Assembly (NCBI GenBank): GCA_963854735.1
Contig: OY978097.1
Location: 930,001-994,000 of the forward strand
DNA length: 64,000 nt
DNA from: Marvania coccoides
Taxonomy: Eukaryota > Chlorophyta > Trebouxiophyceae > Chlorellales > Chlorellaceae
Direction: 5' to 3'
The position numbers and the translations under genes were made by a program. Below, piece by piece: positions 43,736 to 54,231 of the stretch. How positions within the stretch are numbered: position 1 is the first letter of the stretch; every line of letters begins with the position of its first letter. Below the pieces are notes generated by a model. The model made no database searches. It worked only from the letters and a program-made list of their open reading frames with translations, and was not told where the DNA came from.

Positions 43736-45380
43736 TCAAAACCACGGACCTCCACCGCCCCTTCCCTGCTGCCGGCGGCCGAAGACCCCAGAAGGCCCTC
43801 CTCGGGCTTGGAACCCAAGCCCGCCAAATCCGGTGCTGCCGGTGCCCCCCAGAAACGGGAACCTGTCTTGGTCTCCCCCAATAATGCCGGGGAATCCAGG
43901 GGGGGCGTGGGCGGGGTAGAACGGCGGATGGGGCCCAAAATGAGGCACGGCAGGCGCAAACCGCCGCCGCCGCGCCCGCGCCACCTCCTCCTCCCTCCGC
44001 CTGCGGTCTTTGTGGCACTGCGCGTACACCCACTTGCACCCTCGAGCACCAGCCTGGTCTGCAAAACGGAGAGGCGGCGCCGGAAAATCAGACGCCAGCA
44101 GCGGGCGCCACAGGTCGTCGCTGGCGGTCAAGTGGCGCATCTCCGAGCAGGTGCACCCCAGGACAGCGAGGTCCTGCGCACCCAGCAGGCCCAGCACGCC
44201 ATCCTTCACCTCAGTCGGTAGCGTCAGAAAATTTGCGGGGTGCGCCAGGCCTGAAAAGACGGCCATGGGGAGGGCGAGCTTGTCTTTGAGGGTGTTCCAC
44301 AGCATTCTCAGTGCGCCTGGGTCCATCGCCCACCGCCCGTGCACCACCACGCGGTGTCCATCGGCCACTGCAACGTGGCGGCACTCAGGCTCCGCCCCAA
44401 CCAAGCCCTGCTCCCCAGGCAGCGCCTGCCCCACCCACTCCTGCTCCTCCAGCTGCATGTGACGCACGTGGCCGTCAGAGGTGGCCGCCGCCAGCAGCAC
44501 CGACTGGGCCATGGCGCTGCAGGTAAGTTCAACGGCATTTTCTGCAGCGCTGCTTCCTCCTTCTTGCTGCCCCGGCAGGCGGTAGCTGATGCGGTGCAAG
44601 CCGCACCCCGCGATAGCTGCGTCGTCCGGCAGCTTGTTGGGGTCCTCTCCGGTGCCGCACGCAGAGAATCCGGTCTCCAGGAGGGCAGCGTGAACGGTGA
44701 GCAGCAAAACGCCGGAGGGGGTCGTCGCTGCGTCGCTGTTGCTGCACAGCACGCGCAGCAGGTGGCCGGGCACGCGCAGCACGGGGAACCCCCAAGGATC
44801 CACTCCCTCTGGGTCGTCTCCTTCTCTTTCTGCTTCGTTTTCACCAGCAGGCGGAGGTGGAGGAGGGTCATCGGCATCCATCAGAGAAGGCTCCAGCTGC
44901 TGCTGCTGGGGGTTCTGAGCGGCTGTGGAAGTTGAAGGGCCCACTTCCATTTCTTCTGCAGGCGTGTCTTTGGGCGGCGCCCTTTCCAGGGGTGTTGTGC
45001 TGACTTGCGGCGTCGGGGCCGAGCGCTTGGCAGGCGAAGGGGCCTCGGAAGGCTGGCTGGGGCCTAGAATCCACAGCAGATCGCCGTTGCGCACTCCGCA
45101 AGAGCTCACCGTGGCGTCAGGCTCGCCTGCCAATGGTGCCTGCAGTCGAAAATAGAGAGAGGCGGTGATACATTAATTTGGGTGGCGCGCCAGTACAGCG
45201 AGAAGGGGCGCATTGGCGCCAACCCACTTTTTTGTTCATGGAAAGGGCGATACCATCGGCTGCCTCTCCTCCGAAACACTGCTGCGCAACAGCATTTTTC
45301 AGATCACAAATTGTTGCACTGTTTTCGACTTCGACCCGCCACGTTCCCCCGCCGGAGCTTGCCTTGACTCTCAGCTTCAT
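43736..45380 (-). CDS. FBXO7: FBXO7-like protein (Ubl plus F-box)
   Basis: Two exons (45380-45228 and 45139-43736) give 518 residues. An N-terminal ubiquitin-like domain spans the junction (MKLRVKASSGGGTW, then IALSMNKK joined to APLAGEPDATVSSCGVRNGDLLWIL). A disordered Pro/Glu linker follows. A mixed domain (GHLLRVLCSN, AALLETGF, SYRLPG) resembles the FP region. An F-box (FLTLPTEVKDGVLGLLGAQDLAVLGCTCSEMRHL) lies at about 355-405. The Arg/Gly-rich tail (ARARRRRFAP, Gly-Phe repeats) matches FBXO7 proteins. F-box proteins recruit substrates to SCF ubiquitin ligases. A TATAA-like stretch lies immediately before the ATG. Confidence 0.88.
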
Positions 45381-45559
45381 TTATAAGCCATTAACAGTTA
45401 ATTTAAACGATCCTAGAGCGCTCGTTCGAGTTTGAGTGGAGAGAGGAAGAAAGGAAAAAAGCAATGGCCGTCGGAGCTTTTTCACTTCTGCTTCTTCTGT
45501 TGGTCAATATTGATCCGTGCATTTTATTTAGAGACCGTCAGGAGGGAAAATAAGACACA

Positions 45560-46450
45560 ATGCAGGCGATGCAGATGCGCAGCTCCTTCCTGGGCGGCCA
45601 CAAATTCGTCACCAGCGCTCCTTGTGAGTTTAATTTAGAACAATTTGACAGTGTCGGGAGCACGATGTGTGCTTTAGGAGTTGCAGATTGCGCATTTTGC
45701 GGCGCACATTTTGTGGCACACATTTTTTTCAACAAGCCATTTTTTCACCCTCCATCTCTTAAAGTTTTCCAAGATTATGTTGCCAATTAGCATGCCCAAC
45801 TCAGCGTTTGCGTATTCGGCGTGTTCTTGCACGGTCGGACTTGAAAAGGCGAATTCTCAGAAAACGTTTGACTATATCACCGCTTATCGCCGCTTATGCT
45901 TTTTTCCTTGCAGCTATTCAACCCCAGAGCGTTGGAATCCGCAGCGTCACCACCTGCGCCAAGAAGAAGGGAGTCCGCCTTATTATCACTCTCGAATGCA
46001 CTGAGGCGCGGGGTGAGGGCGCCACGCCTTCTCGGTGAGTTCTGATTGCTGCCGCGATTCCTTGACGCCCTTTTGACATTTCTAACCTCCGTCTGTGCTG
46101 TTTGCAGTGTGACAACGCAGAAGAACAAAAAGAATACTCCAGCTCGGCAAGTCTTTATATTTTCTTCGGTCTTCTTATGAAACACTCACCACACCATATG
46201 AACTAACTTTCCCTCCCCTTTTCATGCATGTACAGGCTTGAGCTCATGAAGTACAACAAGTGAGTTTCATGGATCTCTTTGCCCTCTTAATTCTCCTTTC
46301 CTGTTCTTTTCTTCTGCCCACATATCTTCAGAGTCGACCTTCTGTCGGTGCCCTGCGCAGCCCCTTTATGGTCGCCATACTCATGCTCCCCTCTCCCCCT
46401 TCTTTAGGTACCTGCGCCGCATGACCCTCCACCGCGAGATCAAGTCCTAA
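45560..46450 (+). CDS. Plastid ribosomal protein bL33
   Basis: Five tiny exons (45560-45623, 45914-46034, 46108-46146, 46236-46259, 46408-46450) build a 96-residue protein. The bL33 core is [40 protein letters not shown] and [11 protein letters not shown], a bacterial-type large-subunit protein. The N-terminal ~35 residues ([16 protein letters not shown]) form a plastid-type leader, implying a plastid gene moved to the nucleus. Exon 4 is only 24 bases. The third intron uses a GC donor (CTCG|GCAAGT). All phases fit. It converges on the uS10c gene. Confidence 0.93.
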
Positions 46451-46903
46451 GCAGCTGACAATGCGACTGTGGAATAGCATATTTTTCCGACTACTTTTTT
46501 TTCCCCGTTATATAAAAGCCCTGTAAAGTATACCCCTATTCTTCATCGCTCCCCAAATGCGGCGCACCAGCAAGAACGAGATTCGTCAATTTACCTTTGC
46601 CCCTCAAGAATTCCCAGATCCTACTTGCCGCCACTCGATCTCCCAGGGGCACTCCCCCGAGGGCAGATCGGGCACCGAAGTTTCTGGTTGGGCGTTATAA
46701 CGTACTGCTTCGCACTTGAGAATTCGCGCTTCACCTCACACTGCCAAAAGCGCCTCTCCCCTTCTCCGCCTCCAACTCAAATATCACTCATTCAGGAACG
46801 GAAGAGGATAAAACTGCTGTATGTTACACACATTGTGGTTATAAAATTTCCGTGATAAAAATCGTGTACATCGTATATTTCTTTTTCTCGGTTTTTTTGC
46901 CGC
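46451..46903. other. Convergent 3' spacer
   Basis: 453 bp between two plastid ribosomal protein genes that meet tail to tail. It has T-rich and C-rich stretches and a weak 76-codon ORF with no support. Confidence 0.4.
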
Positions 46904-47482
46904 TCAGAGCTTCACCTCCACGTCCACACCGGCGGGGAGATCCAGCTGCATCAGCCTGTCGACGGTTTGCGAGGACAGGTTCTTCACGTCAATCAGCCGC
47001 TGGTGTGTCCGGAGCTCAAACTGCTCGCGAGAATCCTTGTTGACGTGGGGGGAGCGCAGCACGGTGTAGATGCGCCTCCTGCAACAGGGCAAAACAGCAC
47101 AAAACTAAGTCAGTTGGGGGCACAAAAGCATTGACCATACATCCCGGCGCTGAAAGACGCGGCAAATCCCCCGCCACCCGGCAGCACTGCGCCTGCCTAG
47201 GCCTAAAACACCAAACGTCACTTCTACCGACCTGGTGGGGAGGGGCACAGGGCCGGCAACGGTGGCTCCGGTGGTGGCTGCGGCGTCCTTGATCTTCTCC
47301 ACGCTGTCCTGGAGCAAGTCCACCCAGTACGACTTGAGCTTGATGCGGATCTTTTGGTTCGCAGGGGCGGCGGCGACGGCGGCAGGGCGAACGGCCATCA
47401 GGCGGGCCTGGGCGGGGGCCGCGCGGCGGGGCGCCGCCACCAGCGACGTGCCAGCCATCGAGCTCGAGAATGTGGTCTGCAT
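46904..47482 (-). CDS. Plastid ribosomal protein uS10
   Basis: Two exons (47482-47232 and 47078-46904) give 141 residues. The small-subunit protein uS10 (also NusE-like) is clear: [49 protein letters not shown] across the splice, then [11 protein letters not shown] and [17 protein letters not shown] ~40-residue Ala/Arg/Ser leader ([20 protein letters not shown]) is a typical chlorophyte transit peptide. Its ATG lies ~16 bases after a TTTATAAAT stretch on the minus strand, suggesting a very short 5' UTR. The gene is divergent from beta-COP. Confidence 0.96.
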
Positions 47483-47967
47483 TTCGCGCTGCTGTTAATT
47501 TATAAAGATAATAGAATAGAAAATTGATGAAATGTGCGAGTGCGCTTTGCCGAGGCGAGAATTGGCGGCCGCAGGGATTCGAGATTTCGAGCAAACGAGA
47601 CGGTCGCAAGTAATGCAAAGGCAATGCGCGATGGCGGAACTTGCTGCTGCTTTGAGGCTCTCTGTTTTTTTGCGAGCTGCTTTCTTTTTCGCGTTTTCTT
47701 TCGTCCCCTGTCGAGGACGCAACCGGCGAATTCCAGGCTAAATTTTATAGATCCGCCATTCCATAGGCCTCTTGACGCCTGCACCAGAGCCTGTTTTCAA
47801 GGGGATGCCCTATTTTCACATCGCCACAAAACAGACTTGATTAATTTTCTGTGCGCGGCCCTTTCCGCACGCTAGCCATCTCCATCTCCCGATCCGGATA
47901 GCACAACAGGGGCTGGGCCCCTGGCCGCGTGTATTTATTAGTGCTCGACTCCCCAAAAGTTGGCACG
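47483..47967. promoter_or_regulatory. Divergent promoter region
   Basis: 485-bp head-to-head spacer between uS10c and beta-COP. A TATAAA-like stretch at 47498-47506 sits next to uS10c. The beta-COP side is GC-richer. No other feature is assigned. Confidence 0.45.
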
Positions 47968-50900
47968 ATGGTTCAAGAGCAACAACACGAAAAATTGAGC
48001 ACTTTTTTGGTGGCGAGCGAGAAGACGCAGGCCAGCCAGAATGAGATCCGCCAGGCGCTCGAATCCAGCGACGACGAGGCCAAGGTTCGCGCAATGCAGC
48101 AGGCCATCAGCGCGCTGCTCAACGGGGAGCAGCTGCCCCAGCTGTTCATCACCATCGTGCGCTACGTGCTGCCCTCAGAGAATCACCTGGTGCAGAAGCT
48201 GCTGCTGCTGTACTTGGTAAGTTTGGGGGAGGGGCGCGTGGGTTTGGTGGTGGGGCGTTTGATCTTGATCTTCATTTGAACAGACCTTGATCTGAACCTT
48301 TTTGTGCCTTGCAGGAAACGATCGAAAAGACAGACGCAAATGGCAAGCTTTTGCCCGAAATGGTGCGTGGATTCAGCAGCTTGTAGGCCCGCAATTCGAT
48401 GAATAAATGCGAATCGTGCAGGTTTTGACGCTGTCTCCTGCCCTCCTGACGCTTTTCTCCTTCCCCTTTGCAGATTCTTATCTGCCAGAACCTGCGGAAC
48501 AACCTGCAGCACCCCAACGAGTACATTCGGGGCGTCACACTGCGCTTCCTGTGCAGAATACATGAGGAGGAGTTGCTGGAGCCGTTGGTGCCGTCTGGTG
48601 AGAGGGAGAGGCAGCAGCAGCGAGCTTGGAATTATTCTTAACATGCATTTGTGGAAACAATAACCTCGCCATTTAATCCCAGCGTACAAACTAACTGACT
48701 GCTCCCCTCCTCATTTGCACGGCAGTCACGGCCAACCTTGAGCACCGCCACTCCTACGTGCGCAAGAACGCGGTGCTGGCGCTGGCGGCCATCTACCGCC
48801 TGCCCAAGGGCGAGCTGCTGGTGCCGGATGCGCCCGAGTTTGTGGAGAAGCTGCTGCTCACCGAGCAGGACCTCAGCACCCGGCGCAACGCCTTCCAGAT
48901 GCTGTGCAACCACGCCCAGGACCGCGCCGTGTCCTACCTCTTCAACAACGTGGAGCGCCTGGCCGACTGGGGCGACGTGCTGCAGATGGCGGTGCTGGAC
49001 CTCATCCGGAAGGTGTGCCGCACCCAGCCGGAGGCCAAGGGGCGTTACATCAAGATCATCCTGGCGCTGCTGCAGTCGCGCTCCACCGCGGTGGTGTACG
49101 AGTGCGCCACCACCCTGGTGTCGCTGTCGAGCGCGCCCACGGCGGTGCGCGCGGCCGCCACCTGCTTCTGCCAGCTGCTGGTCAACCAGAGCGACAACAA
49201 CGTCAAGCTCATCGTGCTAGACCGCCTGGCGGAGCTCAAGGAGCGCCACCGCGACGTCATGGCAGAGATGCTGATGGACATGCTGCGTGCACTGGCTGCC
49301 CCTAACCTGGACGTCCGCCGCAAGGTGCTGGAGGTGGCGCTGGACTTGGTCAGCCAGCGGAGCGTGGACGAGGTGGTGGGGGTGCTGAAGAAGGAGGCGG
49401 TGAAGACGCAGAGCAGGGACGTTGAGCGTGGCGCTGAGTACCGCTCTCTGCTGGTTCGCGCCATCCACCAGTGCGCTGTGCGCTTCCCCGACGTCGCCTC
49501 CTCTGTGCTGCACCTTCTCATGGACTTTTTGTCCGATCCCAACGCCGCCTCCGCGCTGGACGTGGCGCACTTCATCCGTGAGATTGCGGAGACCAACCCC
49601 AAGCTGCACGACTCCATTGTGGAGCGCCTCATGGACACGTTCCCGGCGGTGCGGCTGTCCCGCGTGGCCGCCTGCCTGCTGTGGATCATCTCCGAGTTCT
49701 GCACCACCACCACCGAGGTCACCTCCGCGCTGGACATGATCCGCGCCTGCCTGGGCCCCCTGCCCTTTTTGAAGGAGGGTGAGGACGAGGAAGGGGAGGA
49801 ACGCGAGCAGGAGGTCGCCTCGGTGCCCGCGCCCATCCAAAAGGCGCGCCCCGTGGTGCTGGCGGACGGCTCGTACGCCACCCAGACCGCCATCCCCGGC
49901 GAGCCTTCCCCTGCCAACGCTGCTGGCGTCGGTATTGTCGGCTCTGCCTCTGCCCCCTCCCTGCGCTCCATGCTGCTGGCGGGAGACTTCTTCCTGGGCG
50001 CGGTGCTGGCTGCGGCCTTCACCAAGATGGTGCTACGGCTGCGCGCCGCGGGGGAGATGCCCCGCCCTGCGCTCAACCGAGTGACCGCCGAGCTGATGCT
50101 GGTGGTGGCGGGCGTGCTGCGGCTGGGCAGCTCGGGCACCGCTGCCACCGCGCACCCCATGGACGACGACGTGCGCGACCGCATGGCTGGCTGCCTGCGC
50201 GTGATGGCGGCCCCTGGCGGCGCCGCCGCTCGCGTGTGGCTGGAGGGCTGCCGCGCCTCGTTCGAGGAGTTCATCGCCGACAAGCAGCGCCGCGAGGCGG
50301 CTGAGGCCCGCAAGGAGGCCGCGCTGAAGGTGTCTCAGCCCGACGAGCTCATCGACTTCCGCCACCTGAAGTCCCGCCGCGGAATGTCCCGCATGGAGCT
50401 GGAGGACGCGGTGGAGACGGATCTGGCGGCCGCCACAGGCATGGCGGATCGCGGTGCCGGCGGCGGCGCCGCTGGCGCCACCTCGCTCAGCAAGGTCGTT
50501 CAGCTGACTGGGTTCTCGGACCCCATTTACGCGGAGGCCTACGTCACCGCCCACCGCTACGACATCGTGCTGGACGTGGTGGTGATCAACCGCACCAGCG
50601 AGACCATGCAAAACGTGAGCCTGGAGCTGGCCACGATGGGCGACCTGAAGCTGGTGGAGCGGCCGCAGGCGCACACGCTGGCGCCAGGCGCCCAGCGCTC
50701 CATCCGCGCAAACATCAAGGTGTCGTCCACCGAGACGGGCGCCATCTTCGGCAACCTGGTGTACGAGTCCACTGGCAGGTCCGACCGCTCTGTGGTGGTG
50801 CTGTCGGACATCCACATCGACATCATGGACTACATCGTCCCGGCCTCCTGCCCAGACATCCAGTTCAGGTCGATGTGGGCTGAGTTTGAGTGGGAGAACA

Positions 50901-51187
50901 AGGTGGCGGTCAACACCTCCATCACCGACCCCCACGCCTTCCTGGACCACATCGTGGCGTGCACCAACATGCGCTGCCTCACGCCGCCATCGGCGCTGGA
51001 GGGCGACTGCGGGTTCCTGGCGGCCAACCTGTACGCGCGCAGCGTGTTTGGGGAGGACGCGCTGGTGAACGTGTCGGTGGAGAAGCTGCCCGATGGCAAG
51101 CTGGGCGGCTACATTCGCATCAGGTCGAAAACGCAGGGCATTGCTCTGTCGCTGGGGGACAAGCTGATCATCAAGAGCAAGGGGTGA
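47968..51187 (+). CDS. COPB1: Coatomer subunit beta (beta-COP)
   Basis: Four exons (47968-48216, 48315-48362, 48474-48597, 48726-51187) give 960 residues, the expected size. Beta-COP is an adaptin-like subunit of the COPI coat that buds Golgi-to-ER vesicles. The N-terminal HEAT solenoid is complete ([70 protein letters not shown]). A hinge at ~600-650 precedes the appendage ([46 protein letters not shown]). Introns cluster in the first ~15% of the gene; the last exon is 2.46 kb. Exon 2 is only 48 bases. Confidence 0.98.
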
Positions 51188-51608
51188 TTTGGGGGATGTT
51201 GAGACGAACGTTTTAGTCGATTTTATGCATTTTGTTTTTGGAAAAGGGGGGAGGAAAAATGAATTCAGGGGGGCGGGAAGAGCAGGGCTGGTGTGTTTCA
51301 CGTTCCCAAGGCATTATTTGAGCCCCCGCCCTGTGCGATTTATCTTTTACGAAATTCTACTCGCTGCGTAATCTGCTTACAGCTAGATAACTAATTTTGT
51401 GCCACAGAACAGCAAACGAAGAGCTGCATTGGGGGGGAGGGGGGGGGGCTTACATGCCTGAGCTGCCAGGCCTCTAATCAATTTAGTTCTTTGGTTCTCA
51501 AGCCCGACTAGTTTACAAAAAAACAAACAAAAAAGTACACAGTTATATCAACATCATCATTCATTTCCTATTCTACTCAACACCAGAGCTATCACCACCA
51601 CCACATCA
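51188..51608. other. Convergent spacer with long G-run
   Basis: 421 bp between beta-COP and NOG2. It holds a near-pure run of about 18 G (51431-51448) and, near the NOG2 end, A/T-rich sequence with CA and TCA repeats. Confidence 0.5.
51431..51448 (+). repeat. Poly-G tract
   Basis: Seven G, one A, then about ten G. It lies in non-coding sequence where two 3' UTRs meet. Confidence 0.8.
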
Positions 51609-53995
51609 TCAGCCTCTTCGTCGCCGCTTTTGGCTGCCCTTTTTCCTGCCCTTCTCTTCCTCCTCCTCCTCGTCGCTGCTCTCCCCCTTCTCCGCGCCCT
51701 GCATGCTGGCCATCACCGCCTCCCACGACAGCCCGCCCTCCCCAAGCCCATCGCCGTCAGAGTCGGAGCCCTCTTCAGCTTCACTGCCAGACGTTGTTTC
51801 GCCGTCCTCTTCGTCACTGCCCGCTTCCTCATCTTCGGCCCCACTGCCGCTCAAATCTGCATCCTCTTCACCCGCAGACTCGTCCTCTTCTTCGCTGCCG
51901 CCACCTGGCAGCATCTCATCCTCGGGGTCAAAGAAGCCCTGTTGCACGGGGATGGCCGCCCTGCGCTGCTTGGCAGTCGCTACCGCCGCTTCCGTGGCCA
52001 GCACCTTTGCCGCCTTGGCTGCCGCCTCGGGGTTGCCCTCTGGCGCCGCCGCCGCCTCCTCCTCGGTCACAGCCTCACTGGCAGGCTTCACCGACGGCGC
52101 CGCCTCGTCGTAGTCCGCAGGCAGCGTGAAGAACGGCACTTTCCCGCGCTGCCAGTCGTGCAGCACCATCTTGGCAGCCGTGTTCAGGTCCGGCTCCCCG
52201 CCCTTCCCCAGCTTCCCTGCCCCGCGCGCCACCTGCTCCAGGAAGTCTTCCGGGCTCTCCCACCCACTCAGCTTGTACGCCCGCCGCATGTACTCCGGTT
52301 TCACCCTGGCCAGCACCTCGGGAATGTGCTCGGTGGCGTCTTCCAGATTCTCAACCCTCACCACTCCTTTCAGCACCGCGTCGGTGTCGGTGTCGCCCGC
52401 CCCCGAGTACACCACCCCCGGGCAGTCGATGAGGAAGATGCGCTTCATGAGGGTGATGTACTGCCACACCTTGGTTTCCCCCGGGATGGGCGCCACCTTG
52501 CAAACTTTTTTGGAGCGCAGGGTGTTGATGACCGAGGACTTGCCCACGTTGGGGTACCCCACCAGCCCCACCGATATGTACTGCTTGTCGGAGCGCAGGC
52601 GGGCCAGCTGGCGCAGCAGGCTGAGCAGCGACCCCTTGCCAAAGGGGTTGGTGATGGAGGCGTGGAAGGCCAGGGTGGGGAACTCGCGGGAAAGGGTGTG
52701 CAGCCAGCGCTTGGTGACCCAGGAAGGGACCTGCGCAAATAGCAAGGGGCATGAGGGGAGAGAGTGTTAGCGTACAAGTTGGCGTGGCACATCAATATAA
52801 AAGTAAAATTGCGGTGCAATGGGTAGGAAGTAAGAAAAATAGATTCGTGGGGCTCAGGCTAACGAGATTCCAAGCTTTTAGTCGTCAGGGTACATCAGAT
52901 GGTACGGACAAAGCAGGTTCGTCATCACAGCCGCCAAGTTGATTCAAGCGAGCGACAATTGAATAAGCGAATAATTCAGAAAAGAATGATCAAAAAAACT
53001 AGCTATAGCCATTGATAGTCAGCTACCCCATTACTCACTAGGTCACACTTGTTGAGCAGCAGCAGCAGGTGCTTGTGCTTTGCGTTTTTGCGGAGGTGGT
53101 TCTCCAGGTGGCGGCACCGAGTGCCCTCGGGGTCGCGGGCGTCCAGCACCTGAATCACCACGTCAGAGGAGTCCACCACCTTGTACAGCTCGCCCCAGAT
53201 GCGCCGCGACTGCCCTTTCTCGAACACAGGCTCCCGCACGGCCACTCGGGAGTCGTGTGGGTGACCCAAAACCTCAACCTGCCCCTCCTGCTTCACCGCA
53301 AACTTCTCTTCGCCCACGGCGGCCGCAGCCTGCAGGTCGGCGTAGGAGTCGGTGCCCAGCTTGGGCCGCTTGCGCGTCATCTTCTTGCCAAACGTGGATG
53401 AAAATGGCTGGGTGGCGACGAGGGAGGCTCGGGCCTGCTTGCCGCCCTTCCTGGCGTTGGCTTCGGGGTCTTCCAGCAGCGACAGCGGGAGCTTCTTCTG
53501 GCGCACCAGCACGGTGTAGGGGTCGTTCACCTTGGTGGCCATCTCTTCGCGGAACGCCTCGAGCTGCTTCTGGCCGATGACACGGGTGTTGCCGAACCAG
53601 CGGCGGTCGGGTTGGATGCGGGTGTTGGGGAGGTCCTTGGACTGCAGCTCGTGGGAGATAACACGGCCCTTGCTGTCGCGCCTGGCCTTGGTGTTGTACA
53701 TTGCCAGACGGCGGACCTGAAAATTAAAAGAGTGAGGAGAGAGGGGAACGGTGGTGAGTTCTTGCATAGTAATTCATTTACGATTGAGTGTATACGATGA
53801 ATAATGGATAGGAAAGGCTGCAAGGCCGTCACCAGTAGAAATAAGTGAAATAAATTGCATGCAAAAAGCGTGAATCTAGCTCACAGTGGCTGCATCTCGG
53901 TTTCCATCCTTGCTCTGCTTGTTGGCCCGATTCCCATCGTTACTGTGCTTGGGCTTGCGCTTGTCTGCGGGGCTTTTAGTTTTAGTTTTCCCCAT
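51609..53995 (-). CDS. NOG2: Nucleolar GTP-binding protein 2 (NOG2/Nug2)
   Basis: Three exons (53995-53885, 53716-53039, 52730-51609) give 636 residues. NOG2 is a circularly permuted GTPase that checks pre-60S ribosomes before export. The NGP1-N region is present ([14 protein letters not shown], joined to [19 protein letters not shown]). The G motifs come in permuted order: G4 NKCDL (at the second splice), then G1 [12 protein letters not shown], the G2 threonine block [11 protein letters not shown], and G3 DCPGVVY. The C-terminus is Lys/Glu/Asp-rich ([19 protein letters not shown]), typical of nucleolar proteins. With NVL it is the second ribosome assembly NTPase in the window. Confidence 0.96.
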
Positions 53996-54231
53996 GGCGG
54001 CGCAATAAATCGACAAAAAATCAAATTAAATGCATACGGGCCAGCCTGTGCTTGGAGACCCAATTCAAGGACTTTTAGGAGTGATTTAAATGTGCGAGTG
54101 GTTTGGCGTGCTGCAGCTTTTTATGCGATGGAAAAAAAAAAGTGAATTTGAAAGAAAGATGATAAAAAAGCAAAAAAAAGCTTGACTGGGCCATCGAAAT
54201 GGCAAATTTATAAGTACATTGTTTCTTTGAG

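Noticed and set aside
49045..51301. Two ~420-codon minus-strand ORFs over beta-COP
   Set aside because: Antisense shadows of beta-COP, with low-complexity Ser/Arg or His/Arg composition and no family motif.
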